Shown in pieces: positions 1-7,494 of a DNA stretch of 64,000 nt. The DNA comes from Pseudomonas pisciculturae. GTDB taxonomy: Bacteria > Pseudomonadota > Gammaproteobacteria > Pseudomonadales > Pseudomonadaceae. The notes beneath the pieces were generated by a model that saw nothing but the letters and a program-made list of their open reading frames with translations, was not told the origin of the DNA and ran no database searches. The stretch lies in NCBI RefSeq assembly GCF_015461805.1, contig NZ_JACVZE010000006.1, forward strand, positions 1-64,000, in the 5' to 3' direction. The translations under genes and the position numbers were made by a program. Every line of letters begins with the position of its first letter. Within the stretch, counting starts at the first letter, position 1.

Positions 1-122
1 GCAGCGCTACTTATCGCGTTACAACACCGTTCGGCCGCATAGCTACAACGGCTACCGATCACCAGTCGCTCACGAGCGACTGGTGGGATAAACCGTAAAT
101 GGTGTCCAAGATTACTTGACCA
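1..122 (+). mobile_element. Right end of an IS3-like insertion sequence
   Basis: After the transposase stop codon, bases 101-122 run from GGTGTCCAAG to TTACTTGACCA. On the opposite strand this starts TGGTCAAGTAAT, i.e. with the 5'-TG typical of IS3-family ends. The flanking DNA from about 128 is a REP arm missing its usual TGTGGGAGC start, so the element seems to have inserted into a REP pair. The left end and any target duplication are outside the window. Confidence 0.6.
2..91 (+). CDS. IS3-family transposase (OrfB), C-terminal end only
   Basis: The first 29 codons of the window, read from base 2 to a TAA at 89-91, give a peptide containing YLSRYNTVRPHSYNGYRSP. The Y-L-x-x-Y-N-x-x-R-P-H pattern is the usual C-terminus of the DDE integrase domain of IS3-family OrfB transposases. 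The rest of the gene lies before the window, so subgroup and intactness cannot be judged. A terminal-repeat-like sequence follows directly at 101-122, which fits a transposase gene ending next to the right end of its element. Confidence 0.75.
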   Translation, partial: QRYLSRYNTVRPHSYNGYRSPVAHERLVG

Positions 123-127
123 GATCA

Positions 128-206
128 GCTTGCCTGCGAAAGCGGTGGGTCAGCCAACACCTGCATCCACTGGCCCACTGCATTCGCGGGCAAGCCCGCT
201 CCCACA
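128..206. repeat. REP pair truncated at its left side by the IS
   Basis: GCTTGCCTGCGAA at 128-140 faces TTCGCGGGCAAGCCCGCTCC at 183-202, followed by CACA, in inverted orientation around a spacer of about 40 bases. The right arm is complete; the left arm lacks the outer TGTGGGAGC half, which abuts the IS end. Confidence 0.7.
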
Positions 207-238
207 TGTTGATCTCCATGTATCAGATAGAAGAGTGC

Positions 239-285
239 TCTGGCTCTGGCTCTGGCTTTTGATCTTGATGTTGATCTTGATCTTA
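239..285. repeat. Short tandem repeats (TCTGGC then TTGATC/TTGATG)
   Basis: Three copies of TCTGGC at 239-256 run into several copies of a TTGATC/TTGATG hexamer up to about 285. No gene is seen here; it looks like non-coding low-complexity DNA between two repeats. Confidence 0.7.
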
Positions 286-315
286 GGCGCCCCGTTAAAC
301 ACGCTGGCCGGAATT

Positions 316-409
316 CGACATGGATTTGGGGGGTAAACCGGCAGGGATGCCGGTTTAGCCGCCCCGCGCCATGGATGGCGCGTGGCGGCGGCCCCCCAAA
401 TCCATGTCG
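316..409. repeat. Structured intergenic repeat (three-way junction)
   Basis: Outer arms 316-333 (starting CGACATGGATTTGGG) and 392-409 are perfect 18-base reverse complements. They enclose two hairpins: TAAACCGGCA 334-343 with 348-357, and a second arm of GCCGCC 358-363 with 384-389 plus GCGCCAT 366-372 with 375-381. The whole folds as a Y. The sequence that follows, to about 540 (GTGAGCCGCCGTAAGGGCGG at 490-509), resembles dispersed repeats I recognise from fluorescent pseudomonads. Small open frames across it appear non-coding. Confidence 0.65.
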
Positions 410-607
410 GATTACGGGCACACCGAGCCTAGGCGAGGTGCCGAGTGTTGGGGCAAGAGCCCTTTGCTTACTTTGGGGCTTTTCCAAAGTGAGCCGCCGT
501 AAGGGCGGAACCCTAAGTAGCCGTTACCGAGAAAACGGATATGTACACCAACCCAACCCAACCCAACCCGAACATTGACCATCCCCCAAGCACTGCGTAG
601 CCTTGCA

Positions 608-784
608 CCCTCGAGGTTCTTCAGCCCAGGCCGAAGCTAAGAAGGGAACGCGGTCCAAGCCGCGGCTGCCCCCGCAACTGTAAAGGGTTCATCTGACTGC
701 CACGCCACTGCCAAACCGGCGGGAAGGCGCAATCAGCGCCGGTCGCAAGATCTGCAAGCCCCAAGCCAGGAGACCTGCCTCGCA
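608..784 (+). promoter_or_regulatory. Cobalamin (AdoCbl) riboswitch upstream of cobW
   Basis: The aptamer hallmarks are in order: GAAGGGAACGCGGT around 641-654, the B12-box region GGCTGCCCCCGCAACTGTAA at 664-683, and AAGCCAGGAGACCTGCC at 763-779. This matches the cobalamin riboswitch class. It lies about 105 bases before cobW and should lower expression of cobW-cobN-chlID when adenosylcobalamin is plentiful. Confidence 0.92.
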
Positions 785-866
785 ACCGATTTTCTACTTC
801 AACCGGGCGGGGTGATCCGGTGACGAAATCCGCTGCTGCGCGCTGACGCAGGGCCTATCGTCCCGT

Positions 867-886
867 ATGCCCGCCCCAAAGGGCAT
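867..886 (+). promoter_or_regulatory. Hairpin covering the cobW ribosome binding site (possible riboswitch expression platform)
   Basis: ATGCCC 867-872 can pair with GGGCAT 881-886. The right arm holds the only Shine-Dalgarno-like sequence (AAGGG, 879-883) before the cobW ATG at 890. The aptamer ends about 85 bases upstream. This is consistent with translational control, but the alternative pairing was only inspected by eye. Confidence 0.4.
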
Positions 887-889
887 CCG

Positions 890-1951
890 ATGAAAACACT
901 GGCCAAACTCCCCGTCACCATCGTTACCGGCTTCCTCGGCTCGGGCAAAACCACCTTGCTGCGCCATATGCTCGACAACGCCCAAGGCCGTCGTATCGCG
1001 GTGATCGTCAACGAGTTCGGCGAGCTGGGCATTGACGGTGAGATCCTCAAGCAGTGCTCCATCGGTTGCACCGAAGAAGAGGCCAACGGCCGCGTGTATG
1101 AGCTGGCCAACGGCTGCCTGTGCTGCACCGTGCAGGAAGAGTTCTTCCCGGTGATGCGTGAACTGGTCGCTCGTCGCGGCGATCTGGACCATATCCTCAT
1201 TGAAACCTCCGGCCTGGCCCTGCCAAAGCCGTTGGTACAAGCCTTCCAGTGGCCTGAAATTCGCAGCGCCTGCACCGTTGACGCGGTGATCACCGTGGTC
1301 GACAGCCCGGCCGTGGCCGCTGGCACCTTTGCTGCGTTCCCGGATCAAGTCGACGCCCAGCGCAAACTCGACCCAAACCTGGACCACGAATCCCCGCTGC
1401 ACGAGCTGTTCGCCGACCAATTGGCCAGCGCCGACCTGGTGATCCTCAACAAATCCGACCTGATCAGCCCGGAAGACTTGGCCCGCGTGCGTTTGGAAGT
1501 CGCCGAAGAACTGCCGCCAGCCGTCAAGATCATCGAAGCCAGCAGCGGGCGTCTGCCGCTGGACGTGTTGATTGGCCTGGGTGCGGGTTCCGAGGAGCAT
1601 ATCGACGGCCGCCACAGCCATCACGATCACCACCACGAAGGTGAAGACGACCACGATCACGACGCCTTTGATTCGATCTCCATCGACCTGCCGCAAGCCG
1701 ACGAAGCCCTGCTGCTCGACGCTCTGACTCAGCTGGTGGTTCAGCACGGCATCCTGCGTGTTAAGGGCTTTGCCGCTATCCCGAACAAACCGATGCGCCT
1801 GCTGATCCAGGGCGTGGGCACGCGTTTTGACAAGCACTTCGACCGTGCTTGGGGTGCTGATGAAGCACGCATCACGCGCCTGGTGCTGATCGGCCAAGAC
1901 CTCGACGCGGCGGGCCTCGAAGCGCAACTGCGCGCCGCCCTCAGCGTTTAA
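890..1951 (+). CDS. cobW: CobW-type GTPase/metallochaperone of the cobalamin pathway
   Basis: This is a G3E-family GTPase thought to deliver or insert cobalt during aerobic cobalamin synthesis. The Walker A loop GFLGSGKTT spans residues 14-22, the metal-binding CLCC motif is at 76-79, and the NKSD guanine-specificity motif is at 187-190. A His/Asp-rich stretch at about 237-258 (HSHHDHHH and onwards) is a likely metal-binding loop before the C-terminal CobW domain. At 353 residues it has the family's usual length. It is the first gene after the cobalamin riboswitch and lies three bases before cobN, so the two are surely one operon. Confidence 0.93.
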   Translation: MKTLAKLPVTIVTGFLGSGKTTLLRHMLDNAQGRRIAVIVNEFGELGIDGEILKQCSIGCTEEEANGRVYELANGCLCCTVQEEFFPVMRELVARRGDLDHILIETSGLALPKPLVQAFQWPEIRSACTVDAVITVVDSPAVAAGTFAAFPDQVDAQRKLDPNLDHESPLHELFADQLASADLVILNKSDLISPEDLARVRLEVAEELPPAVKIIEASSGRLPLDVLIGLGAGSEEHIDGRHSHHDHHHEGEDDHDHDAFDSISIDLPQADEALLLDALTQLVVQHGILRVKGFAAIPNKPMRLLIQGVGTRFDKHFDRAWGADEARITRLVLIGQDLDAAGLEAQLRAALSV

Positions 1952-1954
1952 CCC

Positions 1955-4900
1955 ATGCACCTGCTCAGGACTCAGCCCGGTGGTTTCGTCTCGGACGACA
2001 ATATTGCCGACCTTGGCCAAACCCCCGCTGAACTGGTGATCCTGTGCAGCGGTGACTCCAGCCTGGCGTTGCTGGCCGAAGCGGCCCAGCAGTTGCCGGA
2101 CGACTACCCCAGCTTGCGCCTGGCCAACCCGATGCAGGTGCAGAACCATGCCTCGGTTGACCTGTACGTCGATGAAGTGCTGCGCCACGCCAAGGTCATC
2201 CTGATTTCGCTGCATGGCGGTATCGGCTATTGGCGCTACGGCATCGAGCGGCTGGTGGAGTTGGCCGAGCGTGGCGTCACGTTGATTCTGGTGCCGGGGG
2301 ATGATCGTCCAGACCCTGAACTCAGTGGGCTGAGTACGGTAAACGCCGAAAGCCGCGACCGCCTGTGGTACTTCCTGCGCCAGGGCGGTTTGGGCAATGC
2401 GCTGGATTTTTATCGCTGCCTGGCCAGTAGCTACCTGGGCCGCGACTACGCCTGGGCCGAGCCGCAAACTCTGCCACGCACGGCGATTTATCACCCGCAC
2501 AACGCCAATGCCCGTCTCAATGACTGGCAGGCGGATTGGAACGCCGAATTCCCGGTGGCTGCGGTGCTGTTCTACCGCTCCCATTTGCAGGCGGCCAATA
2601 CTGGCTTTATCGATGTGTTTTGCCAACGCTTGCAGGCAGCGGGCCTTAACCCGTTGCCAATAGCGGTGGCCAGTTTGAAAGAGCCCGGCTGCCTGACGGT
2701 GGTCGAGGACCTGCTGGATGAAGTGGGCGCAGCGGTGATCCTCAATACCACCGGTTTTGCCCAATCCAGCCCCGAAGCGCCTCACCTGAGGCCGTTTCGC
2801 CGAAATATCCCGGTGATCCAAGCCATTTGCGCCCAGGACAACGAGCCGGGTTGGCAAGCCAGCGAGCAAGGCTTGGGGCCGCGTGACCTGGCGATGCATA
2901 TTGCTTTGCCTGAGTTGGACGGGCGCATTATCAGCCGCCCGATCAGCTTCAAGGATTTGGCCTGGCGCAGTGAGCGCAGCCAGTCGGACGTGGTGTGCTA
3001 CCGCGCCGCGCCTGAGCGTATGGATTTTGTCGCCGAACTGGCGCGTCATTGGGTCGAGCTGGCGCGGGTGCCGAATGCCGACAAACGCATCGCGCTTATT
3101 CTTGCCAACTATCCGACTCGCGACGGCCGTATCGGCAATGGCGTGGGCCTGGATACGCCGGCTGCCGCGCTGAATATCCTGCGTGCGCTGCAAGCCGAAG
3201 GGTATCCGCTGCCGCAGGCGTTGCCCGAAAGCGGCACAGCGCTGATCCACGATTTGCTCGGCGGCGTCACCAACGATCTCGACAGCCTTGACCTGCGTCC
3301 CTGCCATCAAAGCATGAGCCTGGGCGACTACGAGGTGATGTTCAGCCGCCTGCCTGAATCCAATCGCCAGGCCGTGTTGGCGCGTTGGGGCACGCCCGAC
3401 AGCGACCCGATGTTCCGCGACGGCCGCATGATGATTGCCGGTCTGCGCCTGGGGCTGACCTTTGTCGGCATCCAGCCCGCGCGCGGCTATCAGGTCGATG
3501 CCAGTGCCGTTTATCACGACCCGGACCTGGTGCCGCCCCATGGCTACCTGGCGTTCTACTTCTGGTTGCGCCACACCTACGGCGCCCACGGCGTGATCCA
3601 TGTGGGCAAACACGGCAATCTGGAATGGCTGCCGGGTAAAGGCGTAGGCCTGTCGGAAAACTGCTGGCCCGATGCATTGTTGGGCCCGCTGCCGAATATC
3701 TACCCGTTTATCGTCAACGACCCGGGCGAGGGTGCCCAGGCCAAGCGGCGTACCCAGGCCGTGATCATCGATCACCTGATGCCGCCGCTGACCCGTGCCG
3801 AAACCTACGGCCCGCTGCGTGATCTGGAGCTGTTGGCGGACGAATACTACGAGGCGCAGTTGCTCGACCCCCGCCGTGCCCTGGAACTGCAAAAAGACAT
3901 TCTCAAGCTGGTGCGCGAAACCCGTATCGATCAGGAGCTTGAGCTTGCAAGCGACGCCGACGCCGCCGTGTGGCTGCCGCGCCTGGACACCTACCTGTGT
4001 GACTTGAAGGAGTCGCAGATCCGCGATGGCCTGCATATCTTTGGCGAGTCGCCTGAGGGCCGCTTGCGCGTCGACACCTTGCTGGCCTTGCTGCGCATCC
4101 CCCGTGGCGATGGCCGTGGCCCGCAATCGAGCTTGCTGCGGGTGTTGGCCAAGGCGTTCGAACTGGGTTTCGACCCGTTGGACTGCGCCCTCGCCGAACC
4201 CTGGACCGGGCGTCGTCCCCAGGTGCTGCAAAATATCGATGCGCAGTTGTGGCGCACCGCCGGTGATACCCGCGAGCGCCTTGAGTTGTATGCCGCTCGT
4301 TTGATCGAGCAGGCATTGGAAGGCCCGCTTGAGCAGTTGGAGGAGCCCGGTTGGGAGGATGTGAAGGCCGTCATCGAAAGCCTGCGCATCGTTGTAGCGC
4401 CGCGTCTGGATGCCTGCGGCCCCGCGGAAATGCGCGGTTTGCTGGATGCCTTAAGTGGCCGCTTTGTACCGGCGGGCCCCAGTGGTGCGCCGAGTCGCGG
4501 GCGTTTGGACGTACTGCCCACCGGGCGCAACTTTTTCACCGTCGACGTGCGCAACCTGCCCACCACGACGGCTTGGCGCATTGGTTTTCAGTCGGCCAAC
4601 CTGATACTTGAGCGCCATTTGCAAGACCATGGCGATCACCTGCGTCAACTCGGCCTGTCGGTCTGGGGCACCGCCACCATGCGCACCGGCGGTGACGATA
4701 TCGCCCAGGCCATGGCGCTGATGGGCGTGCGCCCGGTGTGGGCCACGGGCAGCCAGCGGGTGGATGACTTTGAAATCTTGCCGGTCAGTCTGTTGGACCG
4801 CCCGCGAGTGGATGTGACCTTGCGTGTATCAGGGTTCTTTCGCGATGCATTTGCGAATCTGATCCGCCTGTTCGATGCGGCGGTGCAGGCGGTAGCCGCG

Positions 4901-5716
4901 CTGGACGAGCCCGATGATATGAACCCGCTGGCCGCCAAGGTGCGCAGTGAGCGTGCGGCGTTGATCGAGTCTGGCCTGGACGAAGACGCGGCGGCGAAAC
5001 AGGCCGGCTGGCGTATTTTCGGCGCCAAACCCGGTGCCTATGGCGCCGGCGTGCAGGGCGCGGTGGACGGCCGCCTGTGGCAAAGCCGTGAAGACTTGGC
5101 CGAGGTCTACCTCAATTGGGGCGGCTACGCGTACGGCGGTTCGGATGAGGGCACCGCCGCCCGCGAGCAATTCGCTCAGCGCTTAAGCCAGGTGCAAGCG
5201 GTGTTGCAAAATCAGGACAACCGCGAGCATGACCTGCTCGACTCCAACGATTACTACCAATTCCAGGGCGGTATGCTCGCCGCCGTGGAAACCCTGAGCG
5301 GTGACAAAGCCGCCAGCTACCATGGCGACCACAGCCAGCCAGACCTGCCGAAGATCCGCACCTTGAAGGAAGAGCTGAACCGGGTGATCCGTTCCCGCGC
5401 CGCCAACCCCAAGTGGATCGAAGGTGTGAAGCGTCACGGCTATAAAGGCGCATTCGAGATGGCCGCGACAGTAGACAACCTGTTCGCCTTCGACGCCACC
5501 ACGGCGCTGATTGACGATCACCAATACGCCTTGCTCGCCGACGCCTATTTGCTCGACCCCGATACCCGGGCCTTTGTGCAACAACACAACCCGGATGCCC
5601 TGCGCGACATGACCGAACGCATGCTTGAAGCCCAGCAGCGCGGCATGTGGCAAGCGCCGGGGGCGTACCGTGAGGCGTTGGAAAACCTGTTGCTGGATAT
5701 AGAAGAAGACAGCTGA
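1955..5716 (+). CDS. cobN: Cobaltochelatase large subunit CobN
   Basis: A protein of 1253 residues, the normal size for CobN, the large (H-type) subunit that inserts cobalt into hydrogenobyrinic acid a,c-diamide in the aerobic cobalamin pathway. Recognisable stretches include GAHGVIHVGKHGNLEWLPGK in the central chelatase domain and QFQGGMLAAVETLSG near the C-terminus. The start follows cobW by three bases. The stop overlaps the next ATG at 5716 by one base, coupling it to the ATPase partner. Cytoplasmic. Long minus-strand open frames opposite this gene are codon-bias shadows. Confidence 0.95.
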   Translation: MHLLRTQPGGFVSDDNIADLGQTPAELVILCSGDSSLALLAEAAQQLPDDYPSLRLANPMQVQNHASVDLYVDEVLRHAKVILISLHGGIGYWRYGIERLVELAERGVTLILVPGDDRPDPELSGLSTVNAESRDRLWYFLRQGGLGNALDFYRCLASSYLGRDYAWAEPQTLPRTAIYHPHNANARLNDWQADWNAEFPVAAVLFYRSHLQAANTGFIDVFCQRLQAAGLNPLPIAVASLKEPGCLTVVEDLLDEVGAAVILNTTGFAQSSPEAPHLRPFRRNIPVIQAICAQDNEPGWQASEQGLGPRDLAMHIALPELDGRIISRPISFKDLAWRSERSQSDVVCYRAAPERMDFVAELARHWVELARVPNADKRIALILANYPTRDGRIGNGVGLDTPAAALNILRALQAEGYPLPQALPESGTALIHDLLGGVTNDLDSLDLRPCHQSMSLGDYEVMFSRLPESNRQAVLARWGTPDSDPMFRDGRMMIAGLRLGLTFVGIQPARGYQVDASAVYHDPDLVPPHGYLAFYFWLRHTYGAHGVIHVGKHGNLEWLPGKGVGLSENCWPDALLGPLPNIYPFIVNDPGEGAQAKRRTQAVIIDHLMPPLTRAETYGPLRDLELLADEYYEAQLLDPRRALELQKDILKLVRETRIDQELELASDADAAVWLPRLDTYLCDLKESQIRDGLHIFGESPEGRLRVDTLLALLRIPRGDGRGPQSSLLRVLAKAFELGFDPLDCALAEPWTGRRPQVLQNIDAQLWRTAGDTRERLELYAARLIEQALEGPLEQLEEPGWEDVKAVIESLRIVVAPRLDACGPAEMRGLLDALSGRFVPAGPSGAPSRGRLDVLPTGRNFFTVDVRNLPTTTAWRIGFQSANLILERHLQDHGDHLRQLGLSVWGTATMRTGGDDIAQAMALMGVRPVWATGSQRVDDFEILPVSLLDRPRVDVTLRVSGFFRDAFANLIRLFDAAVQAVAALDEPDDMNPLAAKVRSERAALIESGLDEDAAAKQAGWRIFGAKPGAYGAGVQGAVDGRLWQSREDLAEVYLNWGGYAYGGSDEGTAAREQFAQRLSQVQAVLQNQDNREHDLLDSNDYYQFQGGMLAAVETLSGDKAASYHGDHSQPDLPKIRTLKEELNRVIRSRAANPKWIEGVKRHGYKGAFEMAATVDNLFAFDATTALIDDHQYALLADAYLLDPDTRAFVQQHNPDALRDMTERMLEAQQRGMWQAPGAYREALENLLLDIEEDS

Positions 5717-6714
5717 TGACTGATATTCCCCATTTCCCGCTGTCCGCCGTGGTCGGCGCCGATGCCCTGAAACTGGCGCTGTGCCTGACGGCCATCGACC
5801 CGAAGATCGGCGGCGTGCTGATTGAAGGCCCGCGTGGCATGGCCAAGTCCACTCTTGCGCGGGGGCTGGCAGACCTGTTGGCCAGCGGGCAGTTTGTGAC
5901 TTTGCCGTTGGGCGCTACCGAAGAGCGGCTGATCGGCACGCTGGATCTGGATGCAGCGCTCGGCGAAGGCCGTGCGCAGTTTTCCCCCGGCGTATTGGCC
6001 AAGGCTGATGGTGGTGTGTTGTATGTCGATGAGGTCAACCTGCTGGCTGACCACCTGGTGGACCTGCTGTTGGATGTCGCCGCCAGCGGCACCAACCTGA
6101 TCGAGCGCGACGGTATTTCCCACCGGCACGCGGCGCGCTTTGTTTTGATTGGCACCATGAACCCGGAGGAGGGCGAGTTGCGCCCGCAGTTGCTCGACCG
6201 GTTTGGTTTCAATGTGGCGCTGAGCGGGCAGACGTTGCCGGCCGAGCGTGGGCAGATCATTCGTCGTCGGCTGGACTTCGACAGTGATCCGGCGGCGTTC
6301 TGCGCGCAATGGGCGCAGGCGCAAGGCGCGTTGCGCGAGCGCTGCACCCAGGCGCGAGCGCGGCTCGACAGCATTGAGCTGGACGATCAGGCCTTGGCCC
6401 AGATCACCGAGCGGTGTTTTGCTGCCGGTGTCGATGGCTTGCGCGCGGACTTGGTCTGGCTGCGCGGCGCACGGGCCCATGCCGCCTGGCGCGGTGCCAG
6501 CGCTATCGCCGAAGAAGATATCGAAGCCGTCGCGGAGTTCGCCTTGCGCCATCGCCGCCAAGAGCAATCGCCACCGGCCAGCCCGCCGAGCGAAGCGCAG
6601 TCGCCCAAACCCTCTGACACATCGCCGGGCCAGGGCCAATGGGGTGACATGCCCGCGGCGGCCCTGCCCACGGGCGCACGCCGCGAAGTCCCCACCTGGC
6701 CAAAAAAGCCTTAG
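5716..6714 (+). CDS. Chelatase AAA+ ATPase (ChlI/BchI-like), short product of a frameshifted chlD-type gene
   Basis: The AAA+ ATPase that powers metal insertion by CobN. Walker A GPRGMAKS is at residues 38-45 and Walker B GGVLYVDEVN at about 94-103, followed by a C-terminal helical lid and a Pro/Ser-rich linker from about 275. The zero-frame product is 332 residues and ends ...WPKKP. The last codons before its stop form the slippery heptamer A AAA AAG (6702-6708). A -1 slip leads straight into the VWA domain encoded downstream, giving a predicted 551-residue ChlD-like protein. One gene may thus supply both the small and the middle chelatase subunits. Confidence 0.9.
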   Translation: MTDIPHFPLSAVVGADALKLALCLTAIDPKIGGVLIEGPRGMAKSTLARGLADLLASGQFVTLPLGATEERLIGTLDLDAALGEGRAQFSPGVLAKADGGVLYVDEVNLLADHLVDLLLDVAASGTNLIERDGISHRHAARFVLIGTMNPEEGELRPQLLDRFGFNVALSGQTLPAERGQIIRRRLDFDSDPAAFCAQWAQAQGALRERCTQARARLDSIELDDQALAQITERCFAAGVDGLRADLVWLRGARAHAAWRGASAIAEEDIEAVAEFALRHRRQEQSPPASPPSEAQSPKPSDTSPGQGQWGDMPAAALPTGARREVPTWPKKP

Positions 6715-6752
6715 GCATTCGCCCTCGACCTGACGCGGGGGCGGATGCCTGG
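6702..6752 (+). promoter_or_regulatory. Programmed -1 ribosomal frameshift signal in chlI/chlD
   Basis: The heptamer A AAA AAG occupies 6702-6708 in the correct phase (CCA AAA AAG), the same slippery sequence as E. coli dnaX. Four bases later a stem forms between 6713-6726 (AGGCATTCGCCCTC) and 6737-6750 (GGGGGCGGATGCCT), 14 pairs including two G-U, with a 10-base loop. The zero-frame stop TAG at 6712-6714 sits at the foot of the stem. Slipping by -1 resumes at GCC 6708, the open frame of the VWA domain. Confidence 0.85.
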
Positions 6753-7370
6753 CCCCAGGCGGGGCGATTGGACAGAGGCAGGCAAGGCAAGGCGCGCAGC
6801 GCGAAACAGGGCATGATCAACTGGCCCGGCACCTTGCTGGGTGGCCGGCCGCAGCGTCGTGAGGATTTGCTGTTTCACCTGCGCAGCCGCTCGGCCCACG
6901 AGTTGTGGCTGGTGATTGTCGATGCCTCGGCGTCTACCCGGCGGCATCGTGCGTTGACGGATGCCAAGGGCTTGTTGGCGCAAGTGTTTTACGATGCGTA
7001 TCGCCAACGTGCGCGGATGGCGGTGTTGACGGCCAGCGGGTCATCGCCGAAGTGGCAGGTTCAGGGGTTGAAGGCCGCAAAAGGTTTGGCCGGTTGGTTG
7101 GATCAACTGGGTGCCGGCGGCGGTACGCCTTTGATGCCGGCGCTGAGTGAGGCGGGTGATTGGCTGGCGGCGCGGCGTAAGCGCTATCCGGCTGAGCAAC
7201 AGCGTTTGTTGCTGATTACCGATGGGCGACTCAAGGACATTGCCGGGTTGCCGCTGCTGGACTGTCCGGGGTTGCTGGTGGACATTGAGCGTGGGGCGAT
7301 CAGGTTGGGTAGGGCTCAGGAATTGGCGGTTGGGTTGCAGTTGGATTATCGGCATATCGACAGTTTGTAG
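6708..7370 (+). CDS. VWA (ChlD/BchD-like) half of the chelatase, read after -1 frameshift
   Basis: This frame encodes a von Willebrand factor A domain with a MIDAS motif DASAS (in LVIVDASASTRRH), preceded by a basic linker and INWPGTLLGGRP, as in the middle subunits of Mg/Co chelatases. The frame has no ATG with a ribosome binding site near its beginning. The only early starts are a TTG at 6768 and an internal ATG near 6813. The slippery heptamer and hairpin at the junction make translation as an extension of the ATPase the better model: 331 ATPase residues plus 220 from this frame. The domain bridges the ATPase ring and CobN. Confidence 0.82.
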   Translation, partial: ALGIRPRPDAGADAWPQAGRLDRGRQGKARSAKQGMINWPGTLLGGRPQRREDLLFHLRSRSAHELWLVIVDASASTRRHRALTDAKGLLAQVFYDAYRQRARMAVLTASGSSPKWQVQGLKAAKGLAGWLDQLGAGGGTPLMPALSEAGDWLAARRKRYPAEQQRLLLITDGRLKDIAGLPLLDCPGLLVDIERGAIRLGRAQELAVGLQLDYRHIDSL

Positions 7371-7384
7371 TGCTTGTGCCGGCC

Positions 7385-7470
7385 CTATCGGGGGCAAGCC
7401 TCCTCCCACATTTGACCGAATTCCAATATTGAAATGCAGTCAGTGTGGCAGGGGGCTTGCCCCCGATGAT
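7385..7470. repeat. Inverted REP pair (outward-facing arms)
   Basis: CATTGA-type spacer DNA separates CTATCGGGGGCAAGCC...CCCACA (7385-7410) from TGTGGCAGGGGGCTTGCCCC (from 7444). Compared with the other pairs in the window the arms face the opposite way. It lies between the convergent chelatase and DUF1853 genes. Confidence 0.75.
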
Positions 7471-7494
7471 GCCCCTGAACCCAGCACAAAACCC

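Noticed and set aside
125..487. Minus-strand open frame of 120 codons in the first 500 bases.
   Set aside because: It translates a REP and a structured repeat; Arg/Pro-rich with no ribosome binding site.
794..4231. A 1145-codon open frame on the minus strand opposite cobW/cobN.
   Set aside because: High-G+C codon bias produces long antisense frames. Its translation is Gln/Arg/His/Val-rich with no domain, while the plus strand encodes unmistakable CobW and CobN.
6700..6715. Sequencing error or decay as the cause of the chlI/chlD frame break.
   Set aside because: A random indel would not be expected to fall in an in-phase A AAA AAG heptamer followed by a 14-pair stem. An error in the A run cannot be excluded without raw reads, but it is the less likely reading.
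6768..7370. VWA domain as an independent gene with a TTG start.
   Set aside because: No clear ribosome binding site. The start lies just beyond a perfect frameshift hairpin, and the -1 frame joins the ATPase exactly at the slippery heptamer.
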